From positions 27,067 through 80,409 of the forward strand of contig WAHY01000010.1 of assembly GCA_009873635.1 (NCBI GenBank): a stretch of DNA of 53,343 bases, in the 5' to 3' direction. The translations under genes were made by a program, and so were the position numbers. Position 1 is the stretch's first letter, and each line of letters begins with the position of its first letter. Shown piece after piece: positions 45,237 to 52,873 of this stretch. Below the pieces are notes generated by a model, which saw only the letters and a list, made by a program, of their open reading frames with translations, did no database searches and had not been told where the DNA came from. The stretch comes from Nitrospinota bacterium. Lineage in GTDB: Bacteria > Nitrospinota > Nitrospinia > Nitrospinales > VA-1.

Positions 45237-46835
45237 CTAAGCAATAATACTTATAGATTGATTGTCGTTAAAAAACAGAGGTAGTGTCTCAATCTCTTCT
45301 TTTTCATTTAGGTTTTTGTCAATAGTATCTTCAGGCATGGAAGCAATATTTTCTTTGCTGGATGAGTCTTCAAACTGATTCTCCTGATTTGACTCACCCC
45401 CAACCGTTACAGTGAAGCTATCTACCTTAAGACCCTGTTCCCCCATAGCATCACGCAACTGATTAAAATTATTTTCGATGACCTGCTTCACGGCATGGTT
45501 TTCCGCAACAATCACAGTCCTTACCGTATCTCCGGAAGTGGTGATATTCATCCTCACTGTTCCCAGAGATGGTGGATCGAGTTTTAGATGAACTTCATTC
45601 TTTGACCCGTTGGAACGGATAGTCATCTTGTCAGCAATTTGGTTGATAATTTTTGCTTCCGTTGCTCCCCTGGCCAGCAGGTTCTCAGGTAAAATTGGTT
45701 TGCTAGACTCCACCGATTTCACAGCGTTATTAGCGGTTGTCGTGGGAGGCTGAATTTGCAGGTCGGGGCTTGCCTTGGTTGTTTCCAGACCTTTAATATT
45801 CTTGCCGTCGGAAAAACTTTCCGTTTGGAGTATGTTTGCCTGGGTATTTTTGTCAATCAACAACTCACCTAGATTGGAAGTTGCGCCAGGCTTTTCTCTT
45901 ACCGGTTCCTGATTGGTAATTCTTGGAGCCTCATTTTGTTTTGATTTTTCATGGAGCTTGTCAGCAGAAGAAGAGCTATTGGTCTTTTCTGTTCTTTTAG
46001 AGAGGGTGTCGGTTTTTTCAGTTTCTTTTGCAGGATTCTTAAGTTGTGCTAATACATTTGGTCCTTCTTCAGTATCATCCTGAGTATTTTCAATTTCAGA
46101 ATTTTTTGTGGTTGTTTCAGAAGACTGGCGTAACTGAGAATCTATTTTGGCCTGAAGATCGAACTCCTTATTAAGTTCTTTTTGAGCGTGTGCATTTTTC
46201 AAAGATTGTAAATGATCCAGCAGTTTATTTGCATCCTGCTCAGACAAACCAGCCTGCTTAAGAAGATCAACCGCCTCCCCTTTATTTTGTTGAATTCTAT
46301 TTAAAAGATCTACAACACCTGTTTTTTTAACAGCGTTTTCCTGTGTTTTTTCAACAGCATTTTCCTGGGCCATGTTTAATGCTTGAGATAATGTCTCGAG
46401 CAAATCATCCATATCAGCATCACCGTTTAAACCCAGTAGATCCAATAATGCTTCAAACTGATCCTGGTTGATATCAAGCTCCTGCAACTGGGCGGAAAGA
46501 ACCTCTGTATCTTCTATGAGGGACTCTTTGGAAACCCTTTCGAGTTTTGTTTGAGGTTTGTCCTGGGAAGAGACTGAGACCTCTTGATAATTTGAGTTTT
46601 CCTCGTCTTTTGGCTCGGTCTTCGGTTTTTGAGATTGAGTCTTACCAGTCTGAGTATCATTCTGGTTTTGCGGAGAATTTTCTTTGGATGGTTTTTGAGC
46701 CGTGTCGGTTTTATGTACGGCTGTATCCATAAAGTTTTTAAAGTCTGAACTGTCGTCACCTATTAAATCCTGATTAGGACCAGTAGGTTCCACAGGGGGT
46801 TTAACAGCGAATATAGCTAGTGCGTTTGCGGCCAT
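45237..46835 (-). CDS. fliK: Flagellar hook-length control protein FliK
   Basis: 532 aa. The first about 370 residues are low-complexity and rich in Gln, Lys, Glu, Asn and Ser, as in the molecular-ruler part of FliK. The C-terminal Flg_hook domain (about 400-490) is conserved: NEVHLKLDPPSLGTVRMNIT, then VRTVIVAENHAVKQVIENNF and LRDAMGEQGLKVDSFTV. It is exported, measures hook length and switches export specificity. First gene after the sigma-54 promoter at 46.9 kb. Confidence 0.9.
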   Translation of the reverse strand: MAANALAIFAVKPPVEPTGPNQDLIGDDSSDFKNFMDTAVHKTDTAQKPSKENSPQNQNDTQTGKTQSQKPKTEPKDEENSNYQEVSVSSQDKPQTKLERVSKESLIEDTEVLSAQLQELDINQDQFEALLDLLGLNGDADMDDLLETLSQALNMAQENAVEKTQENAVKKTGVVDLLNRIQQNKGEAVDLLKQAGLSEQDANKLLDHLQSLKNAHAQKELNKEFDLQAKIDSQLRQSSETTTKNSEIENTQDDTEEGPNVLAQLKNPAKETEKTDTLSKRTEKTNSSSSADKLHEKSKQNEAPRITNQEPVREKPGATSNLGELLIDKNTQANILQTESFSDGKNIKGLETTKASPDLQIQPPTTTANNAVKSVESSKPILPENLLARGATEAKIINQIADKMTIRSNGSKNEVHLKLDPPSLGTVRMNITTSGDTVRTVIVAENHAVKQVIENNFNQLRDAMGEQGLKVDSFTVTVGGESNQENQFEDSSSKENIASMPEDTIDKNLNEKEEIETLPLFFNDNQSISIIA

Positions 46836-46882
46836 GTGTTATTTCCGATCAAGTAGTAATAATTTTTCTGCACCCCCTTCTT

Positions 46883-46900
46883 GAGCAAAACCGATGCCAA
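46883..46900 (-). promoter_or_regulatory. Sigma-54 promoter of the fliK-flgD-flgE operon
   Basis: Minus strand TTGGCATCGGTTTTGCTC: GG and GC exactly 10 nt apart, TTGGCA box exact. It is 48 nt upstream of the fliK start. Sigma-54 control of hook genes is standard in polar-flagellated bacteria. Confidence 0.75.
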
Positions 46901-47017
46901 ACACAATTATTTGTTTGCAAATGGTTTAATTATATAGGCTTACGCTATTTTGTGCGGATGAGTTTTATTCCTCAGAACAGGGTAAAAACTGCCTTGATAA
47001 GAAAAAAAATTCCTCAC

Positions 47018-47083
47018 CCCACTCGGAGTGGAGAAGAGAGGAGTTAATTGTTTATCTAACGCCTTCCCTCGCTCGGAGTGAGG
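47018..47083. repeat. Two related palindromic elements sharing CTCGGAGTG
   Basis: CCACT-CGG-AGTGG at 47019-47031 and a CCTC...GAGG palindrome around GCTCGGAGT at 47067-47083. The 381-bp gap between fliK and tRNA-Val also holds the sigma-54 promoter and the palindrome at 47152; I see no gene in it. Confidence 0.5.
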
Positions 47084-47151
47084 TCAATGAACAAGCACTT
47101 TTTGAAAAGTGAAAGAGCCAGTCGGCAAAATAAAGACATGCGAATTTACCT

Positions 47152-47166
47152 GCGGAGATTCTCCGC
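47152..47166. repeat. Short palindrome GCGGAGA-T-TCTCCGC
   Basis: Third member of the GCGGAG/CTCCGC family, placed immediately upstream of the tRNA-Val -35 box. Confidence 0.7.
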
Positions 47167-47168
47167 AC

Positions 47169-47197
47169 TTGACCAAATTCGTTGTAGGAATTACAAT
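47169..47197 (+). promoter_or_regulatory. Sigma-70 promoter for tRNA-Val
   Basis: TTGACC (47169-47174), 17-nt spacer, TACAAT (47192-47197); 19 nt before the tRNA. Confidence 0.7.
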
Positions 47198-47216
47198 AAC
47201 CAACATCTTTTTTTTC

Positions 47217-47288
47217 AGGCGCGTAGCTCAGGGGTAGAGTACTTGCTTGACATGCAAGGGGTCGGCGGTTCGAAACCGCCCGTGCCTA
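47217..47288 (+). tRNA. tRNA-Val (anticodon GAC)
   Basis: 72 nt, CCA not encoded (TTTTG follows the discriminator A). Acceptor AGGCGCG pairs with CGTGCCT. The anticodon stem CTTGC/GCAAG encloses TTGACAT, giving GAC. T-arm GGCGG/CCGCC. All other tRNAs in the window encode CCA. Confidence 0.93.
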
Positions 47289-47352
47289 TTTTGTGAAAAC
47301 CTTTTCATTGAGTTAGCCTTATCCGGTGAGGCAAGGTAGTTTATAAATCCAC

Positions 47353-47389
47353 CTTCACCCCCACCCTCTTCCTTCAAGGGCGAGGGGGC
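47353..47389. repeat. CACCCCCACCCT...AAGGGCGAGGGGG intergenic repeat, copy A
   Basis: About 37 bp with imperfect inverted arms (CACCCTC / GAGGGGG). It resembles the widespread bacterial TCACCCCAACCCTCTCCC-type interspersed palindrome. A related copy lies at 47500-47537. The remainder of the 289-bp tRNA-Val to thrS gap is unremarkable. Confidence 0.65.
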
Positions 47390-47499
47390 TAGAGGCTTTC
47401 ATTCCATAATTCATGAATAATTGGATTTTGGATCAAAGTCGGGCATCATACCGGTGCGTATGGTGCCTTTTGTCTATGAACAACAAATAAATGTGAATC

Positions 47500-47537
47500 A
47501 CTCTCACCCCAACCCTTTACCCTCAAGGGAGAGGGAG
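47500..47537. repeat. CTCACCCCAACCCT...AAGGGAGAGGGAG intergenic repeat, copy B
   Basis: About 38 bp, arms CTC.CCCTTTACCCT / AGGGAGAGGGAG, ending 40 bp before the thrS start. Same family as copy A. Confidence 0.65.
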
Positions 47538-47577
47538 TTATAAAGGGGAAAATAATTTTTAATCTGTATTTTAAGTA

Positions 47578-49332
47578 ATGATACCTAACGCAAATCCTAG
47601 CGAGCTGGAAACCATTCGACACAGTTGCGCCCATTTGATGGCGCAGGCGGTTCAGGAGCTGTTCCCCGGAACCCAGGTCACCATCGGACCTGTTATCGAA
47701 GACGGATTCTTCTACGACTTCCACCGTGACAAGGCGTTCGTTCCGGAAGATCTGGAAAAGATCGAGAAGCGCATGAAGGAGATCGCCAAACAGGATCTCA
47801 AAATAGAACGATCGGAACTCACCCGCGAAGAGGCGGTCAAAAAGTTTGGCGACATGGGTGAGAAGTTCAAGCTCGAGATCATCGACTCGATTGAAGAGGG
47901 CGAAGCGATCACGGTTTATTCCCAGGGCGACTGGTCGGACCTTTGCGGCGGACCACATGTCGAGTCGACCAAGCAGATCAAGGCGTTCAAGCTGTTGCAC
48001 ACGTCTTCGGCCTACTGGCGCGGGGATGAGCGCAACCCGGTTCTGCAACGCATTTACGGCACCGCCTGGAATACGGAAAAGGAACTGCGCCTCTACCTGA
48101 AACGGCTGGAAGAAGCCAAGAAACGCGACCACCGCAAGCTGGGTAAGGAGCTCGACCTGTTCTCGGTTTCGGACGACATTGGTCCCGGGCTCATCCTCTG
48201 GCATCCCAAGGGCGCGCGCATTCGCCACTTGATGGAAGAGTTCTGGAAGAAGGAACATTTCAAGCACGGTTATGAGATGGTCATCAGTCCGCACACGGCG
48301 AAGATCGACTTGTGGAAGACCAGCGGCCACACGGAGTTCTATAAGGAGAACATGTTCTCCAATATGGATATCGAGGGCAAAGAGTATGTGATGAAACCGA
48401 TGAACTGCCCGTTCCACATTCAAATTTATAAAAGCCAGTTGCGCAGTTACCGGGACCTGCCGGTGCGGTTTGGTGAGCTGGGCACGGTTTATCGTTACGA
48501 GCGTTCCGGCGTTTTGCATGGGTTGCTCCGTGTACGCGGATTCACCCAGGATGACGCGCACCTGTTCTGCCGTCCGTCGCAGATTGAAGATGAGATCACC
48601 AAGGTTCTCGACCTGATTGTTTATATTCTGCAGTCGTTCGGGTTCTTCGAATACAAAATTTATTTGAGCACACGACCGGATAAATATGTCGGCGCGGATG
48701 AGGACTGGGAAAAGGCAACCAAGGCGCTGGAAACCGCGTTGAACAACAAGAAGCTGGATTTTGAGGTGGACCCCGGCGAGGGTGTTTTTTATGGACCGAA
48801 GATCGACATCAAGATCAAGGACAGCCTGAACCGGTATTGGCAGGTATCGACGGTGCAGGTCGATTTTAACCTTCCCGAACGCTTTGACATAAGTTATATT
48901 GAGGAGGATGGTCAACGCCATAAGCCGATCATGCTCCACCGGGCTTTAATGGGCTCGCTGGAGCGTTTTTTTGGTTGTCTGGTCGAGCATTATGCAGGCG
49001 CTTTCCCGTTGTGGCTGGCCCCGGTTCAGGTGATTCTTTGTACCATTACCGAAAATCAGGCCGAATATGCCGAAAAATTGGCCAAACAGCTTGAAAATTC
49101 AGACATACGGGTAGAAAAAGACTTGCGAAATGAGAAGATTGGGTTCAAGATACGGGAGGCCCAACTACAGAAAATCCCTTATATGGTCGTTTTAGGGGAT
49201 AAAGAAGTTGAATCCCAGACTCTGGGTGTTCGCAAACGCCGTTCCAAAGAAACCCGGACCCTCGATTTCGAGACCTTTCTTTCAGAACTGAAATCTGGCA
49301 TAGATTCTAGAATTATAGAGTCTGATGATTAA
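47578..49332 (+). CDS. thrS: Threonyl-tRNA synthetase lacking the TGS domain
   Basis: 584 aa against about 640 usually: it starts directly in the N2 editing domain (LETIRHSCAHLMAQAVQELF) with no TGS domain, and an in-frame stop two codons upstream excludes a longer form. Editing motif DLCGGPHVES. Class II catalytic core: MKPMNCPFHIQIYKS (zinc Cys), VYRYERSGVLHGLLRVRGF, and IMLHRALMGSLERFFG. Anticodon-binding domain from about residue 480. Codons in the first about 480 residues are GC-rich (AAG, GAG, CTG), then the composition drops to the local AT-rich level. Followed by infC. Confidence 0.95.
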   Translation: MIPNANPSELETIRHSCAHLMAQAVQELFPGTQVTIGPVIEDGFFYDFHRDKAFVPEDLEKIEKRMKEIAKQDLKIERSELTREEAVKKFGDMGEKFKLEIIDSIEEGEAITVYSQGDWSDLCGGPHVESTKQIKAFKLLHTSSAYWRGDERNPVLQRIYGTAWNTEKELRLYLKRLEEAKKRDHRKLGKELDLFSVSDDIGPGLILWHPKGARIRHLMEEFWKKEHFKHGYEMVISPHTAKIDLWKTSGHTEFYKENMFSNMDIEGKEYVMKPMNCPFHIQIYKSQLRSYRDLPVRFGELGTVYRYERSGVLHGLLRVRGFTQDDAHLFCRPSQIEDEITKVLDLIVYILQSFGFFEYKIYLSTRPDKYVGADEDWEKATKALETALNNKKLDFEVDPGEGVFYGPKIDIKIKDSLNRYWQVSTVQVDFNLPERFDISYIEEDGQRHKPIMLHRALMGSLERFFGCLVEHYAGAFPLWLAPVQVILCTITENQAEYAEKLAKQLENSDIRVEKDLRNEKIGFKIREAQLQKIPYMVVLGDKEVESQTLGVRKRRSKETRTLDFETFLSELKSGIDSRIIESDD

Positions 49333-49356
49333 TATTTTTTAGAAGGTTGTATTTAA

Positions 49357-49956
49357 ATTAATAAGAAACAGCGTATCAATAATATGATTCGGGTACGAGA
49401 AGTATCCGTGGTTGATGATGACGGAGAGTCGATCGGTGTAATGCCGACGGAAGAGGCTCTGAGTTTGGCTCAAGATCGCGACTTGGATCTTGTAGAAGTT
49501 GCACCCAACGCTAATCCCCCTGTGTGCCGTATCATGGATTATGGCAAACACAAGTATAAGATTAGCAAAAAGGCGCACGAGGCAAAAAAGAAGCAGAAGG
49601 TCATTCACCTCAAGGAAGTCAAGTTTCGTCCCAATACCGACCAGCACGATTTCGATTTTAAATTGCGGAATGTCCGCCGGTTTATTGAAAATGGCGACAA
49701 GGCCAAGGTGGTGATTTTCTTTAAGGGACGTGAGATCGTCCATCGTGAATTTGGTATGAGAGTGCTGGAGCGTATCGCCGAGGCTACTGAAGACCTGGCG
49801 ATGATTGAACAGCAGGCCAAGCAGGAAGGGCGCACTCTGGTCATGATTCTGGCACCCTTAAACACAAAGACTAAAAAAGGCGGCGCCGTTAAAGTGCAGC
49901 CGGTTGCTGATCCCGAACCGGCGGTTACTGCTGACGAGAAACCTGAAGAAAAATAA
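49357..49956 (+). CDS. infC: Translation initiation factor IF-3, probable AUU start
   Basis: 199 aa if it starts at ATT (49357), 190 aa from the ATG at 49384. The ATT start gives INKKQRINNMIRVREVSVVD, matching the usual IF-3 N-terminus (RIN..IR..EVR), and has AGAAGG 10 nt upstream. The internal ATG would cut into this conserved segment and has no ribosome-binding site. E. coli infC also starts with AUU, which IF-3 itself discriminates against, giving autoregulation. Core motifs: EEALSLAQDRDLDLVEVAPN, PPVCRIMDYGK, and the C-domain KVVIFFKGREIVHREFG. Confidence 0.93.
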   Translation: MNKKQRINNMIRVREVSVVDDDGESIGVMPTEEALSLAQDRDLDLVEVAPNANPPVCRIMDYGKHKYKISKKAHEAKKKQKVIHLKEVKFRPNTDQHDFDFKLRNVRRFIENGDKAKVVIFFKGREIVHREFGMRVLERIAEATEDLAMIEQQAKQEGRTLVMILAPLNTKTKKGGAVKVQPVADPEPAVTADEKPEEK

Positions 49957-49975
49957 ATAGAACACGGAGCTAAAA

Positions 49976-50170
49976 ATGCCAAAGATGAAAACCAACAAAG
50001 GTGCCGCTAAACGGTTCCGCAAAACAGGCACCGGTAAGATTGTCAAGAACAGCGCTTTCACCAGCCATATCCTGACAACTAAAACCACCAAAAGAAAAAG
50101 AAACCTGCGTAAATCCACCATCATGGCGCCGGGGGATGCAAAACGCATGAAAACTTTGCTCCCTTACTAA
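49976..50170 (+). CDS. rpmI: 50S ribosomal protein L35
   Basis: 64 aa, the standard size. [20 protein letters not shown], then [18 protein letters not shown], typical L35. Placed between infC and rplT in the conserved order. A GGAG site (CACGGAGCTAAAA) precedes the ATG. Confidence 0.96.
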   Translation: MPKMKTNKGAAKRFRKTGTGKIVKNSAFTSHILTTKTTKRKRNLRKSTIMAPGDAKRMKTLLPY

Positions 50171-50247
50171 ACAGGGTTCATCGCAAAAATAATTACACAT
50201 TGCCGCATTGACGCTGGTGATTGTGCAGGCCAAAGGAGAAATTAAAA

Positions 50248-50604
50248 ATGCCACGAGCAGTAAACGGGACTGTTGCCCGAAACCGAAGAAAGAAAATCTT
50301 AAAATTAGCCAAAGGCTACCGCAGTGTCCGCAGTAACTGTTTTCGCAAAGCCCGGGAAGCGGTTGAACATGGTCTGGCTTATGCCTATCGCGACCGGAAA
50401 AACAAAAAGCGCGAATTTCGACGGCTCTGGATTTCCAGAATCAACGCTGCGGTCAGAGCTGAGGGATTGAACTACAGCCAGTTCATGTATGGCCTGAAAA
50501 AAGCTGAGATTGAGCTCGACCGTAAAGTTCTTTCTGAAATGGCAATCCATAACCAGGATTCCTTCAAGGCCCTGACCGAAACTGCCCGCGCCCAACTCAG
50601 CTAG
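50248..50604 (+). CDS. rplT: 50S ribosomal protein L20
   Basis: 118 aa from the ATG at 50248 ([20 protein letters not shown]), with AAAGGAGAA upstream; the TTG 27 nt earlier is not a sensible start. L20 motifs: [60 protein letters not shown]. It binds 23S rRNA early in assembly and represses this operon in E. coli. Confidence 0.96.
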   Translation: MPRAVNGTVARNRRKKILKLAKGYRSVRSNCFRKAREAVEHGLAYAYRDRKNKKREFRRLWISRINAAVRAEGLNYSQFMYGLKKAEIELDRKVLSEMAIHNQDSFKALTETARAQLS

Positions 50605-50713
50605 GTTTCGGGCCCGTGGGCTCGTGAATTTATCCTGAGCTATCGAGGGGTAATCGTTAACCAAATCCCTGGCGTTGGAAATAGTTGTCAGGTCGATCCT
50701 GCCGAACCCCAAA

Positions 50714-51718
50714 ATGATTGATACCATAGAAAAACACCGCAGGGAATTCGACTCCCGCATCCAATCTGCTTCAGAACCACTCAAGCAATTACGCATAGAT
50801 TTCCTGGGCAAGAAGGGTTGTGTTCAGACTCTCATGAAAGGACTGCGCGAGGCCGCGCCGGAAGAAAAACGGCAACTGGGCAAACTCATCAACGATTTCA
50901 AGCGGCACGTTGAAACCAAACTCGAAGAAAAAGAAGCCGGGCTCGATAAATCTTCCCAGTCTTCCAAAAACGCGACCTTTGACACCTCACTGCCCGGAAG
51001 AAAAGAGATAACCGGAACCCTGCACCCCATCACCCAGGTGATGGAGGAAATCACCACCATTTTTATGAGTCTGGGATTTCAAATTAAGGAAGGTCCTGAA
51101 ATTGAAACGGACTACTACAATTTTGAAGCTTTAAACATACCCAAAGACCACCCGGCGCGGGATATGCAAGACACTTTTTATGTGGAAGGTGAAACCGTTT
51201 TGCGCACACACACTTCTCCCGTACAGATTCATGCGATGGAGAACAGCGAACCCCCATTACGTGTTATCGCACCGGGAAAAGTCTACCGATGTGATTCCGA
51301 CATATCTCACACACCCATGTTCCACCAGATTGAAGGACTCATGATCGACAAAAATGTTTCCTTCAGTCATCTTAAAGGCATTATGAATATTTTCCTCCAG
51401 GAAGTATTCGGCAAAGACACGCAAGTCCGGTTCCGGCCCAGCTTTTTTCCTTTCACCTGCCCCAGCGCGGAAGTCGATATTCAATGCGTCATTTGCGGGG
51501 GAGACGGGTGCCGGGTTTGCTCGCAAACCGGGTGGCTGGAAATTCTCGGTTGCGGAATGGTAGACCCCGCGGTTTTAAATTTCGTCAAGTATGACCCGGA
51601 AGAATGGACCGGTTTCGCGTTCGGGCTTGGCATCGAACGCATATCAATGCTGAAGTACGGCATCAACGATATACGGCTGTTTTTTGAAAACGACCTGCGC
51701 TTCCTGAAACAATTCTAA
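50714..51718 (+). CDS. pheS: Phenylalanyl-tRNA synthetase, alpha subunit
   Basis: 334 aa from the ATG at 50714 (MIDTIEKHRREFDSRIQSAS). N-terminal coiled-coil, then the class II core: HPITQVMEEITTIFMSLGF, DTFYVEGETVLRTHTSPVQI, GKVYRCDSDISHTPMFHQIE, and C-terminal GFAFGLGIERISMLKYGIND. A CVICGGDGCRVCSQTGW segment is the usual Cys-containing loop. The partner pheT, normally adjacent, is not downstream; a cytochrome gene follows. Confidence 0.96.
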   Translation: MIDTIEKHRREFDSRIQSASEPLKQLRIDFLGKKGCVQTLMKGLREAAPEEKRQLGKLINDFKRHVETKLEEKEAGLDKSSQSSKNATFDTSLPGRKEITGTLHPITQVMEEITTIFMSLGFQIKEGPEIETDYYNFEALNIPKDHPARDMQDTFYVEGETVLRTHTSPVQIHAMENSEPPLRVIAPGKVYRCDSDISHTPMFHQIEGLMIDKNVSFSHLKGIMNIFLQEVFGKDTQVRFRPSFFPFTCPSAEVDIQCVICGGDGCRVCSQTGWLEILGCGMVDPAVLNFVKYDPEEWTGFAFGLGIERISMLKYGINDIRLFFENDLRFLKQF

Positions 51719-51808
51719 CCACGCAACGTGTGGCAGAAATCGACTATCGCTTTATAGAGCGAGCAAGGATTTCCCTGGTTCGCTAAGTTTTCCCCAGTTT
51801 CTAAAACG

Positions 51809-52786
51809 ATGAATCTTTCGGCCAGGCTCTTAAATCTTCTCACCGCTATAGGCTGTTTTGCAATTGCCGGAATTGCTATTGCCTATTTTCTTATCAATGA
51901 AAAGTTTGAATGGATTCCGGAGTCCGCTCTTGAACTTGTTCGCGTGAAAGAACTGCTGGAGCGTCCCGAAGCCAAACGCTGTTCTGAATGTCACAAAGAA
52001 ATTTATGATGCGTGGAAGGAAAGCCGGCACTCCATTTCATGGACCAGCAAGACTTATATCGAAGCATCTGAAGACCGCACAAAAGAAAAATGCCTGGCCT
52101 GCCATATTCCCGAATCCGTTACCGGAGAAAAACCCAGCCCCAGACTGGACCGGCGTGATGAAGGTATCTATTGCGTCTCCTGTCATTTTATAGATGGAAA
52201 AATGAATGGGCCCTATGATCTGGTCGCTCCTCCACACCCCACCTACCGCAATCCGGATTACGTAAACTCCAAACTTTGTGGTTCCTGTCACCAGAAAACT
52301 TTTAAGGAATGGAAGGAAACAGGAATAGAAGACACCTGCCAGGACTGCCATATGCCCCGCAAGAAAGACTGGCTGACACAAAAGTTTCCTTTAAATTTGT
52401 TACACAAAAAAAAGTGGGTTGGGAATCACGAGTTTTTACACGGCGACTTAACAGAAAAAGACATACAAATGGAGGCGCAGTTTAAGAATAATTTTTTCAA
52501 TTTAAGCCTGCTTAATAAAACTATTCCGCATTGGGTACCCACTGCGGACAATGGAGATCCCCGGCTTTATCTTTACATCACATTCTTAGACTCAGCAGGG
52601 GAAAAGGTTGACCAGGCTAAGGAGATTATCGCTCCCCAGCAGGAAACGGCTTTGCCTTATCAAAAGAAGGTGAATTTCCGTTACCGTCTTTTCGATTCGG
52701 TAGCAAAAGCGGGTATCGCCTTAAAATATCAACCGGCATGGTCGAAGGAAAAAGAGCTTATCTGGGAAAAAACCATCCAATTCTGA
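51809..52786 (+). CDS. Membrane-anchored pentahaem c-type cytochrome
   Basis: 325 aa. An N-terminal membrane helix (about 10-30, IGCFAIAGIAIAYFLI) serves as anchor or uncleaved signal. Five CxxCH haem-binding motifs occur in order: CSECH, CLACH, CVSCH, CGSCH and CQDCH, all before residue 195. The last 120 residues are haem-free and beta-rich (LYLYITFLDSAGEKVDQAKE). It resembles the cytochrome c554-like multihaem family. The exact redox partner is unknown. It is followed by another cytochrome, suggesting a periplasmic electron-transfer cluster. Confidence 0.85.
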   Translation: MNLSARLLNLLTAIGCFAIAGIAIAYFLINEKFEWIPESALELVRVKELLERPEAKRCSECHKEIYDAWKESRHSISWTSKTYIEASEDRTKEKCLACHIPESVTGEKPSPRLDRRDEGIYCVSCHFIDGKMNGPYDLVAPPHPTYRNPDYVNSKLCGSCHQKTFKEWKETGIEDTCQDCHMPRKKDWLTQKFPLNLLHKKKWVGNHEFLHGDLTEKDIQMEAQFKNNFFNLSLLNKTIPHWVPTADNGDPRLYLYITFLDSAGEKVDQAKEIIAPQQETALPYQKKVNFRYRLFDSVAKAGIALKYQPAWSKEKELIWEKTIQF

Positions 52787-52873
52787 CAAGTTATCATTTG
52801 ATTGTTACGGCCTTTTTCAATTAAACTTTTTATAACTTCCCAATTTGTTTTATCTCGTATATGGAGGCAGATC

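Noticed and set aside
47446-48939. 497-aa open frame antisense to thrS
   Set aside because: It mirrors the GC-rich coding part of thrS and has no recognisable domain; its length follows from the codon bias of the opposite strand.
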